Below are positions 41,904 through 51,400 of a stretch of DNA of 64,000 nucleotides, piece after piece; within the stretch, counting starts at the first letter, position 1, and each line of letters opens with the position of its first letter. The translations under genes and the position numbers were made by a program. This DNA comes from Balamuthia mandrillaris (Eukaryota; Discosea; Longamoebia; Balamuthiidae). Location of the stretch: positions 1-64,000 of the forward strand of contig JAVKOQ010000015.1 of NCBI GenBank assembly GCA_031835245.1, given 5' to 3'. The notes below the pieces were generated by a model that was not told the DNA's origin, did not search any database, and was given only the letters and a program-made list of their open reading frames with translations.

Positions 41904-44900
41904 TCATCGGGGGCACAGGTCGAAGGAAGCACACGCTTCAGCAGCGCTACTGCCCAGATATTGGCAAGTGCCAGCAGGGCCACAGGTTTTGAATATGTGT
42001 TGCACAGCTTGCTGGCATTTTTCAGGATAGCCACAAAGTAAGGGAGTTTGTAGCATGTCACAAGAAAGTGGATTTGGTGCCTCTCTGCGGGGGAATGAGC
42101 CATGGTGAAAGCTCAACAGAACAAAATGAACGCACTCAGCGCAGAGCTGAGGCCTTTTCTGATTGGTAGGGGCGCTGAGGATGGTATCTTCATTCATGAT
42201 CATGAATTGGTAAAAGGTGTAGATTTCCTCAGGCAATGGGGTACGCTGAGTTTTACCCGGAGATACGCGAACGTTGGTGTAGTGTAGAGGCATGTGGCCA
42301 TAGAGCTCGATGAACCTTCGGATGCAGAGATGCCGCTCCGTGTAATGATCCGGTAGTGAGCTTGTTCCGGTCTTAGCAAGCGCCCACACAGTAGAAGAGT
42401 AAACAGGAATATCAACCAGCACTGGTGGATGGCCAGTGGCATTTGCAACCACAAAGTTCATCAAGAGGTCATCACAGTTAGTAATGGAGTCGACGAGATC
42501 TAAGGCTTCCTTGGGGGTGAAGTACGTGTAGGTTGTTAAGAAGTCCCGGTGTAGAATTAAACCGCTGGGCAAGGTTATAGACACAAACTTGTCCCTATGC
42601 GAATGGTAAACAAGCTCACCTGTTTTGGCCTGGACAGCATGGGACCTTCCCATGTCCGTCACGCTAACTCTATGCCAGAAAAATTGGGAGCGCCAGAGGT
42701 GAATCTGGGTGTCCAAAGCCTCTGGCGGGTAATCCAGGTCGTCATCCATGTGGATCACACAGTCGTAGAGAATTTCTGGAAAAGGAATAAAGCGGTTGTT
42801 CATTGAGTTCTTGGCCATTCGCTTAATGACCACAGGCAACCCAAAAGCCAAAGAGTTGCCTTCCCAGGGGGGTGCCTGCTCCACGTTGTTCCACACGATG
42901 ATGATTTGGCTTACCAGGTGAGGGTATTTGCTGAAATGCCGTAGCCGATCTTGGAAGGTTGCCACACGGCTGAAAACCGTCATTATCATGGTACAACCAT
43001 CAAATGTGGTAACGGAGCTGGGAGAAGGCAAGGCTTCCAGATTGCTAACCCGCCGAAACTGCCAGTCAAACACGGGCAATTGGTGGAGGGGAGGCCATAG
43101 GCATTTCGCCATCTCCGACTGTTCCCTTACCAGTGGTACATTTAGACGGGCGACCACCACCGAAAAGGATTGCTTGACGTTTGTGCCCAACTCTACGTGG
43201 TTGGTGGAGAACGATAAGTTGCCCCCTGGGTTGGGCATAAGTGTCATGAGCTGTTCTTCTCCCATAAAGCGTAAATGATATTTTTTCCATGACTTGCCAG
43301 ATGACCAGCGATTAGTGTACGAGTTGGGTAACCAAGGCTCTTTCCCGTGTTCGTGTTGCTTACGAAACCACCGTTGAAACCGTCCCCAATGGTAGCCGTC
43401 CCATAGCGCTCCCCAAGAAACCGAGTGTTGGAGCAGGTAGGGCATACCTGTAAACTCCTGTCTCTCCAAAAAGGGTCTATTGTGCACCTCCTCAAACGCT
43501 ATATTGTAGAGAGAAACTCCAGCTAAACGCCGTTCATAATGCTCCGCAAAGTAGTAGGTCTGCACGGCCTGAAAAGCCCACTTCAGGAAAAAGGGAGATA
43601 CTTCCAGGTCGTCTTCCAAAAAAATGCCATACTCATCTGCCCTACGAGGATTCCAAGCCTCCATAATATTGTGTTTTAGACCGGTATGCACGTGGCGAGC
43701 GTGTACCCTAACTGGCCCATGTTTCGATCGAAGTGTGAATGCCAGATCTCTTTGCTGCTGTAGTGCTTGTTGCTGTTCCAGATCTTCTCCAGCATCCAAA
43801 AAAACTTGGATGTTGATGGGGTAGGGAATTGGTTCAGCAGCCTCCAGGCTGCTCCACAACCGCACAAAGGACTGGGGACGGTTATAGCCAAAAACGTTGA
43901 TGACAAACGTTGGGGTGCTGTGCAGAGGCGTGTTTGGGAAGTACTTCTTCCACGCAGGATAGAACCGCTCTCTGAACATCTCGTGAGTGAGGCGGTATTG
44001 CTCATCCAATCTGTGAAGAAAGAGGGCTTGAAAGGGTGGGTTCCCCACAGTTGGCGTCCAAGTCACGTCCTGAAGGGTAAGCTCCAATCCCCTGTGGGCC
44101 CATGGTTCCCATGCCGCACTGTCCATGAATTCCCTGTAAACTTGGTTCTTGAGATATTCATAGGGGTGGCGTGACTGAGAGTGAAACATTAGGTCGCCCA
44201 CCCTTTTACTTTCAAAGCGTTGCTCTTTGGGCAGGTTGTCTAAATTCTTTGCGTTGTGGTAGGTCAAGGGAAGCAAGAGCAAGGCATGTTCTCGAAGAGT
44301 TGTGGGCAGAACATGCATGAAGAATTGAGCCGTGAGAGTCCAGTGTCCAGTGATTCCCCCTTCACCATTGGGCGGAAATGGGAATAGCAACTCGGCGATA
44401 GAGTGATGAAGCAACATCATTCCGCTATCGCACCCAGTCAAAGGGGCTACCTCTTGTCCCTTCCATCGCAGGAAATGTTGTTGCATGATCTCGTTCGACG
44501 CCACTTTGACCTCCCACAGAAAGTTGGCAACCGCCGGTTTCCACCTGGACAGCAGCTCCACCAGAATTTGGTTGAGCGGAGTGTTCAAGTCCCACCCTCG
44601 AGCTTCGTAGCCTGCTCGCACCCCAAAGTACAGGTCATCGTCATGCAGAAAGTAGTACTCGCAGGAGTAGCTGCGGCGCGCCCACTCATACGCCTCATAC
44701 ACCCCTTCCTTCCAACTAAGTTCTGTTGCTAGCTTGTGCGGCGGCAGCAGCGCTTCCCTCAAAAAAGTTACTTGCGGGGGTACCGTTGTCTTTGGTATCT
44801 GTTCTGCACGTCTGCCCCACACCCAAAAGACGGCCGGGAAGGAACCATTCCACATTCGCCACACTCGAAGCCCGTCTTCCTCCCATTCCGAGTTCCCAAT

Positions 44901-45170
44901 TATACAAACCGTCCCCGATAGCCCAGTTTCTTCCCTCTGCAAAGTTGTGGCATATTTTGACTCAGATTCCTTCTCTTTTTTCTGCTGCTGCTGTTCCAAG
45001 TTCTCGTCCGTTCCAATCATGTCCGGAGGAGTGGAGAGGAAAAGCAACACAGACACAACAGTGAGCAAAAGAAGGAAGAGAAAAAGCCACCGTTCCCTTT
45101 GTGCACGCATCACTTGCTCCGTTTGAGCCACAGTGGTGGTGGTTCTAGGGACTCCTCCTCGTTCACGCAA
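41904..45170 (-). CDS. Tri-modular type II membrane glycosyltransferase with C-terminal GT64 (exostosin-like) domain
   Basis: One uninterrupted frame of 1088 codons. Residues about 28-46 (WLFLFLLLLTVVSVLLFLS) form a signal anchor, then a Gln/Lys/Glu stalk, giving a Golgi-type topology. Three nucleotide-sugar transferase-like modules follow: module 1 with YYFLHDDDLYFGVRAGYE (about 175), module 2 with VINVFGYNRPQSFVRLWSSL and GIFLEDDLEVSPFFLKWAF (about 519), and module 3 with TMIMTVFSRV, VIHMDDDLDYPPEALDTQI (about 810), LILHRDFLTTYTYFTP and NCDDLLMNFVVANATGHPP, the hallmark GT64/exostosin C-terminal pattern. Each has a DxD-type metal site. The C-terminal Cys-rich tail (GYPEKCQQAVQHIFKTCG) is unusual. 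Start ATG 45170; a second ATG (MRAQRERWLFL) lies 20 codons in. Stop TGA. Intronless, unlike its neighbours. Acceptor and linkage are unknown. Confidence 0.88.
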   Translation of the reverse strand: MRERGGVPRTTTTVAQTEQVMRAQRERWLFLFLLLLTVVSVLLFLSTPPDMIGTDENLEQQQQKKEKESESKYATTLQREETGLSGTVCIIGNSEWEEDGLRVWRMWNGSFPAVFWVWGRRAEQIPKTTVPPQVTFLREALLPPHKLATELSWKEGVYEAYEWARRSYSCEYYFLHDDDLYFGVRAGYEARGWDLNTPLNQILVELLSRWKPAVANFLWEVKVASNEIMQQHFLRWKGQEVAPLTGCDSGMMLLHHSIAELLFPFPPNGEGGITGHWTLTAQFFMHVLPTTLREHALLLLPLTYHNAKNLDNLPKEQRFESKRVGDLMFHSQSRHPYEYLKNQVYREFMDSAAWEPWAHRGLELTLQDVTWTPTVGNPPFQALFLHRLDEQYRLTHEMFRERFYPAWKKYFPNTPLHSTPTFVINVFGYNRPQSFVRLWSSLEAAEPIPYPINIQVFLDAGEDLEQQQALQQQRDLAFTLRSKHGPVRVHARHVHTGLKHNIMEAWNPRRADEYGIFLEDDLEVSPFFLKWAFQAVQTYYFAEHYERRLAGVSLYNIAFEEVHNRPFLERQEFTGMPYLLQHSVSWGALWDGYHWGRFQRWFRKQHEHGKEPWLPNSYTNRWSSGKSWKKYHLRFMGEEQLMTLMPNPGGNLSFSTNHVELGTNVKQSFSVVVARLNVPLVREQSEMAKCLWPPLHQLPVFDWQFRRVSNLEALPSPSSVTTFDGCTMIMTVFSRVATFQDRLRHFSKYPHLVSQIIIVWNNVEQAPPWEGNSLAFGLPVVIKRMAKNSMNNRFIPFPEILYDCVIHMDDDLDYPPEALDTQIHLWRSQFFWHRVSVTDMGRSHAVQAKTGELVYHSHRDKFVSITLPSGLILHRDFLTTYTYFTPKEALDLVDSITNCDDLLMNFVVANATGHPPVLVDIPVYSSTVWALAKTGTSSLPDHYTERHLCIRRFIELYGHMPLHYTNVRVSPGKTQRTPLPEEIYTFYQFMIMNEDTILSAPTNQKRPQLCAECVHFVLLSFHHGSFPRREAPNPLSCDMLQTPLLCGYPEKCQQAVQHIFKTCGPAGTCQYLGSSAAEACASFDLCPR

Positions 45171-45405
45171 ATTTCCCTACCGTATGGTATTGCCTTATCG
45201 CAGCAGAACCGACGGTAAGGCGGCGCAAAGATCATAAGATCTAAGGACAACAAAAAAAGAAATCACGACATTAGTCTTTTGGGCCAATGAGCATGTTTCC
45301 CGCCAAAACAACCCTTCCTTCTCCCACGTCTCTGAAGGCAAGGTGGTGGGTTGGGGTGTGGGTGGGGTGAATGGAATGGATGCTCATGCTGCTGCTGCCG
45401 CCAAT
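45171..45405. other. Promoter-side spacer of the glycosyltransferase
   Basis: No gene; lies between the glycosyltransferase start and repeat module copy B. Ordinary mixed sequence. Confidence 0.4.
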
Positions 45406-45871
45406 AAACTTTTGGTGCTCGTTCTCTTCTCTTCTCTTCTCTTCATCGTTCTCTTCTCTTCTCTTCATCGTTCTCTTCTCTTCTCTTCATCGTTCTCTTC
45501 TCTTCTCTTCATCGTTCTCTTCTCTTCTCTTCATCGTTCTTCTCTTCTCTTCTCTTCTCTTCTCTTCTTCTTCTTCTTCTCTTCTCTTCTCTTCTTCTTC
45601 TCTTCTCTTCTCTTCTCTTCTCTTCTCTTCTCTTCTTCTTCTCTTCTCTTCTCTTCTCTTCTCTTCTCTTCTCTTCTCTTCTCTTCTCTGCTCTTCTCTT
45701 CTTTCTTTTCAAAAGTAAACACACACATCCACGAAGCTCCACGCATCACCGTATTTCTGATTGCTACGCTTCTACTACACAAGGAGGAAACTAGCAGAAG
45801 GAGGCAGAGGTGGAAACCGAAGCGGTTCAGCCGCAGGCAGGGGCACTGCTCCGATTGAAAAGGTAGCGTTC
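45406..45871 (+). repeat. Dispersed repeat module, copy B
   Basis: Same module as 9775-10120: AAACTTTTGGTGCTCGT head, TCTTC-rich microsatellite (about 45424-45710, expanded compared with copy A) and the conserved tail ending CGATTGAAAAGGTAGCGTTC, nearly identical between copies. Coding capacity in it is only the microsatellite read as Ser/Leu/Phe or Arg/Glu. Confidence 0.82.
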
Positions 45872-46274
45872 ACGAGATTACTTAGTACGCTGCAGCCACC
45901 TCTGCGCTTTGAGGTTCATCAGGTACCTGCTTTGGAACGGTCTGGCTATAGCGGCCATTCTTGTCAGTCGAACTAGGTTCCACCTTACTCAAGGCCTTCT
46001 TTGGAAGGGGACAGAAAGATGAACAAGAGAGAAGAGATGAAAAGAGAGAGCAAGCCAAGCGTAATGAAGGCGAAAGGGTTCTCCTCAAGAGAATGCTCAG
46101 GGCAACGATGTGACGTGTTTGTGCAGGAACTGAGCAATTCACCATTTATTCATGATCTTTCTATTGTGGGAGTGTGCGTGTGAGTTATTGTGGGGTTTTT
46201 TTTTGCAGCGGCAGCTCGTCGTTCGTTTACTGGCTGTCGGCGGCGGTAGCAAAACAAATTCGTAGAGGAACGCC
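45872..46274. other. 5' region of WDR55 gene
   Basis: No gene of its own; upstream of the WDR55 ATG. Probably promoter and 5' UTR. Confidence 0.5.
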
Positions 46275-48003
46275 ATGCAGCCCTTCACTGCCAGTCCGGG
46301 TTCTCCTCAAGAGAATGCTCAGCACCAAATCCCTTACATTCAGCTCATGGAGGAGATTCAGTGCTCTGACATGAGCTTTCATCCGCAGCAAGATTTATTG
46401 GCCTTAGGTTTAATCGACAATAGCGTACAAATGTACCATCTCCCTTTCTGTTTTAAACCGTGTGCAGAGTCTCACACGGCTTTCAGTTATGCCTACTCCG
46501 CAGAAGGTACAGCTTCTTGCATTCAGCAATACAACCATCACAACGGCCCTGTTCGCTGTCTTAGCTTTTCCGAGGAGGGAAAATGTTTGGTTCCTCCCTC
46601 TCCCTCTCCCTCTCCCTCTCCCTCTCCCTCTCCCTCTCCCTCTCCCTCTCCCTCTCCCTTCCCTCCCCTCTCCCTCTCCCTCTCCCTCTCCCTCCTCTCC
46701 CTCCTCTCCCTCTCCCTCTCCCTCTCCCTCTCCCTCTCCTCTCCCTCTCCCTCTCCCTCTCCCCCTCTCCCTCTCCCTCTCCCTCTCCCTCTCCCTCTCC
46801 CTCTCCCTCTCTCCCTCTCCCTCTCCCTCTCCCTCTCCCTCTTCTCTTTTCTGCCTAACGCGCACTAGTCCTATTTACGGGCTCTTCGGACTGCAGCCTG
46901 GCGGCGATAGATGCCACAACCGGCAAAATAGTTTTCCAAAAGGCTAACGCCCACCCGTACGCCCACACCATCTACTTTTCTTTCCCGTTCACTGCTGAAT
47001 GCAATGAGGTGTAGGGATCCTTTACAATGCATAGCTACCAAAGAGAGCGTATTAGTTACTGGCGACGAAGAAGGGTGTCTCAAAGTTTGGGATCTTCGCC
47101 AATCTAAACAAGTATTTTGTTGGGAAGAACACGAAGATTATATCAGTGATATTGTTATAGATTACAACAGAAATACTATCCTGGCCACAAGGTATACTCC
47201 TTGCTACCACCTTTCTACACACATGAGTTTAGATCTTACGCTATTGTCCTCTTCCCTTCTCCCTGCTCTTTATCAATCTACCTATGAAACAAGTGGCGAT
47301 GGCTTTCTCTCGGTGTGGCACATGAGACGGGGTAAATTGGAAGCAATGTCTGACAACATTGAGGATGAATTGCTTTCTATGGCCATTATTAAGGAAGGTT
47401 CAAAGGTAGTAGTAGGAACTACAGAAGGAATTCTTACAATTTGGAGTTGGGGGGATTGGGGAGATATGAGTGATCGGTTCCCAGGCCACCCACAATCTAT
47501 TGACGCCATAATCCCTATTGACGATGACACGATATGCACTGGATCGAGTGATGGCCTAATACGGTTTGCGACTCCCTTTTTTCAACCAAAACGGCGTCCT
47601 TCTTGTTGACTATCCTTGCCTTACCCCTAATCTTGTCATTTAAAGGATTGTAAGCATTCAGCCTAATGGCTTACTAGGATTAGTGGGGGAGCATGGAGAG
47701 CTGCCAATTGAGTGCCTACGCCTGTCACACGACAAGAGATGGATGGCCTCCACTTCTCATGATTCGTGTGTACGGTTCTTCGACGTTGCTTATCTCTACT
47801 CTGACGATGGGGATGACGACGAGGAAGGAGAAAACGATGAGAAACAGAAAGAGAAAGAAAAGGAGCCAGAACACAACAGTGAACACATGGATGAAGTGAA
47901 GGATAACACATGTAACTCAGAGCTGCAGCCAACAGGTACTGCAAAGAAGAAGAAAAAGAAAGGGCGGTCCAAGGGTCGAGGATTCTTCTCCGGACTAGAA
48001 TAA
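46275..48003 (+). CDS. WDR55: WDR55 (yeast Jip5) orthologue, WD40 ribosome-biogenesis protein
   Basis: Five exons from ATG 46275 (MQPFTASPGSPQENAQHQIP). WD repeats follow the WDR55 order: MSFHPQQDLLALGLIDNSVQ, HHNGPVRCLSFSEEGK, FTGSSDCSLAAIDATTGKIV, DPLQCIATKESVLVTGDEEG with CLKVWDLRQ, HEDYISDIVIDYNRNTILAT joined to SGDGFLSVWHMRRGKLEAMS, GTTEGILTIWSWGDWGDMSD, IDAIIPIDDDTICTGSSDGL and a last blade ASTSHDSCVRFFDVAYLY. An acidic stretch (DDGDDDEEGENDEKQKEK) and a basic tail ending GFFSGLE match the family's C-terminus. Splice sites keep the frame (for example KANAHP|DPLQC and ATS|GDG). Intron 1 is filled by (CCCTCT)n. The family acts in nucleolar large-subunit rRNA processing; that role is inferred from homology. 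Confidence 0.92.
46593..46845. repeat. (CCCTCT)n tract filling WDR55 intron 1
   Basis: About 250 bp of CTCCCT units with a few interruptions, occupying nearly the whole first intron. Only short unique ends carry the donor and acceptor (ending GCACTAG). Confidence 0.92.
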
Positions 48004-48176
48004 AATCCAATGTCTACAACCCCTTTTCGGAAAATGATAACAGTCGTGCACTTCCTCACAACGATTGCTGTTGCTTGGGGGGGGGGAGTCGACAGAAATT
48101 GCCACCAGCTAAAATAGCAGAGAAGGCAAAGTGTTGTCCTTTTTCCCACCATTTTGCTGCGGCGCCGCTTTAGGGG
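48004..48176. other. 3' spacer after WDR55 with a MITE remnant
   Basis: 48080-48089 is a G tract. CCGCTTTAGGGG at about 48165-48176 equals the right end of the TIR element, directly before copy 2, suggesting the relic of a tandem copy like the pair at 53.8-54.1 kb. Confidence 0.5.
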
Positions 48177-48340
48177 TAGCGCTCAATGCTTTGATCGGTT
48201 ACTGAAAGTTTCAAACCACCAATCAAAAATCAAAACAGAGGCTTTATCTTACCATAAAAAGGCCATTTCTGTTGTCTTTTTCTTTGTCTCTTCTCTAGCA
48301 GAGATCTTTCACGTCGACAAAAATTCATTGCTCCGCTTTA
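48177..48340 (+). mobile_element. MITE-like TIR element, copy 2
   Basis: Same interior as copy 1 with two or three substitutions. The left terminus is altered (TAGCGCTCAATG); the right terminus CATTGCTCCGCTTTA is intact and followed by a G tract (48341-48348). It lies between the convergent WDR55 and PIP kinase genes. Confidence 0.8.
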
Positions 48341-48425
48341 GGGGGGGGATGGGAGTTGAACACTGGAATATTTTAACAAGTTTAATAGGCGTTAATGCAG
48401 TGCCTTTTAAATAATCGTGAACGAG

Positions 48426-51400
48426 CTACTCCACAATACTATTTACATACTTTTGGAAACGCAGCTGATATGGCTTTGGAGGCATTGCCGAAATCTGTGT
48501 CTGCAAGTTGAAAGAAATTTCAGCCGAAAGACAACAATGCAAGAAAAACTAGAAACTGCACTTTCAAGTCATTGAGAGCAACGAGAGAGAGAGAGAGAGA
48601 GGGAGAGGGAGAGAGAGGGAGAGAAGAAGAGGGAGAGAGGAGAGGAGAGGGAGAGAGAGGGGAGAGAGAGAGAGAGGGAGAGAGAGAGGGGAGGGAGAGA
48701 GAGAGGGAGAGGGAGAGAGAGAGAGAGGGAGAGAGAGATTACTGGGTCATGAATTATTGATTTTAGAAATCTTTCTCCCTTCTTCTTGCTGGAATACTGA
48801 CAGAGGTTATCAATGATGGCCACATAATAAATTTCGTCTTTGCTTTGGGAGAGTAAGCCGCCCTGGTACTTGCGGAAAATTGACCGTTCGAGTTGGTCCC
48901 TGTTTCGTTAACCAACCATGCAAATGTTAGCAACTGGTTATTGAAATAAGCAGGAGGGCCAACCCTTTACTAGGAAGCCCCTTGCTCGTGTCCAAGTGGT
49001 GGATACCAACGAGAAAGCTGTAATCGGTGATATTGTGACTAGCCATCCACTGTTCGCCAATAGCGATCAACAAGTGCAATAAGTCAGTTTAGAAAGTTAC
49101 TTAGACAAATATCAAGAACAAGCAAAGTGCAAAACAAACTAACCCGTGTGTCCTTTTCGACTTGTTCCATTAGCAGGGCCTTCCGCTTGGGACCCAGATA
49201 AAGTTTACGCTTGAAATTTAAGTCTTTAAGTGCAATGCTTGGGTCTGATTTGTCAGGATCAACTTCTACTAGCCGATCAATAGTTGAACCCTACATGGAG
49301 AGAATTGTCACAGAGTATTGACGGGCACTTGAAAAAAGAAACGAGCAGAGAGAAAGCAGGCAAGAAAGAAATAACAATAACGAAGAAGAAGAAGAACAAG
49401 TGCAAGAAGAAGAACAAGAAGAAGAAGAGACAAAAACAAGAACAACGAGGGAAAGAGCCGATACCTTCAAATCATATTGTTCATGAATAGGGAAATCACT
49501 ATTAAATAGATTTTCCATGACCACAAAGTTTACTTCTTCCCTGCCCCTTCTCATTTGGTGCATGCCAAAGAAACGCGTAAGCAGAGTGTTGGGATTGGCC
49601 ATCACATACTGGTCAAATGTATTTGTGGGTAAGATCCAGAAAAAAATGATGCCAGAGCGAGTACGCACGTCATAATAACTGCTTAAAATTTTCCGAAAGA
49701 AAAGAAACTCATCCATTGGTAAAGTCTTTACAATATAGCGGCCATCATTTGACTTGAAAAAGAAACTCCCGCTGCGGGCAGTTGAAACCACCTCACATAG
49801 AGCACACAATTTACCCAAAAAGAGGGCATTACCCAATAGTCGCTCTGGTCCCAGACAAAACTAAACAAAACCCAAATTAAACTAACATTGAAAACCCAAG
49901 GGAAATTGGGTAGAAGAATACCATGTAGGCCCTTGGGTGACAAAAGAAATTCTCTCTGATACGCCGAAATACCATTGGCCCGAAATCTCTAAAGTACCAC
50001 GGCAGCGTCCCGGGCTCGCTGAATAGTCGAGAAAAAATAAGCAAAACGATACCGAAGGAGAGAGAAAGGAACGACGTACTGGGCTAATTTATATTCGACT
50101 TGTAGATCGTGGTCCTTGGGCCGAATTTCTCTGGAGGGCAAAGCCGAAGTCTCTCCCACAGAGCGGCGAATGCCCATCATCATATTCTGAACAAGAATCC
50201 ATTCCTTGTGTCCGAATGTAATGGAAAGGCCTTTTTTCGACTCGTTGGTTTTCGTCAAGTAATTGAATTGGGCTTCTGTAGAATAGAGCAAACCCAGGCT
50301 TTGGAAAAACAACAGATTTTGTTTAACGCAATTTTTGTACTGCTGCAGCGAGATCTTGCCGTCTGTGTCTCCCATCAGCAGGATTATTTTTTCCATAAAG
50401 GTTGTTGCATCATCCGGAAGTTTTATATCTACCACATTTAGGGAGTAGTAGATGGCGTCCACTAAGAGCTGCAGTTCCACCCGCTCTATAAAGCCATTGT
50501 TGTCCAAGTCTATCATCTTGAATGCATCTAGTGGGCAGGGAGGACCAAGTAAGGCCAAGCAGATAGAAAGAGGCAATGTATTGCACGTACACTCTAAGCC
50601 TTGCTGCAAAGTTCCTTTCATCATCACTGCCATTCCGTCAGCAAAGCCCTTTATGTCAACCTTGTTCGTTTTCTTAGGATCCAGTACATTGAAGAGTAGC
50701 CCAGTAACACCAGGGCTGCTCATGAGCACCCCAAGTTGTTTTCCAAGATCCTTTTGAGAAATGGTACCCGTTTGGTCGCTATCTATCTCATTGAATTGAT
50801 CGTATATCTTTTCCAATTGTTCCTTGGTGAAAGCACTCATATTAATAGTATCCAACCGTGATTCAGTAGGTTCCTCCTCTTCCTGTTTCTGCTGTTCTTC
50901 ATTCTCCCAGCTCTGACACTGGGAAACAACAAAAGCTCCTGCGGCTTCTTGATCGGTACTCAACCCCTTCTGCCTTTGACACTGTTCCTTCCAGAGTTGT
51001 GCAGCATTATGCAACCGTGTACCAGAGGAGGGGACGTGGTAACTAGGAAATGGTGAGGAGTTTTTTCTCGGTGGTTGCTCCACATTAATCTCTGGAAGGT
51101 CAACAGCCTCAACTTTCTGGCAAGGAATAGTGAATAGTGCCTGTTTGCGGCATTTCTTATGACAAAGAAAGCCACAAACTTTTGCATCCAGCAGAGATAG
51201 TAAGCAAGTGCCAAAGCGACGCAAAGAGTGCAAATGGAGTATCATAGTCTACCTGTACACATGTAACCTTGTTTACCAACGGGGGACCACACAAAACCAT
51301 TGCAAAGCCCGCAGAACGAAGGTACATTGAAACGCATAAGCGTGAAAAGATGCGGAGCACCATGGCCTGAGTATTGGAAGCGGTTTTCAATCGGTTAGAG

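Noticed and set aside
46410-46865. Arg/Gly/Glu-repeat frame opposite WDR55 intron 1
   Set aside because: Pure read-out of the (CCCTCT)n tract; the flanking sequence is antisense to WDR55 exons.
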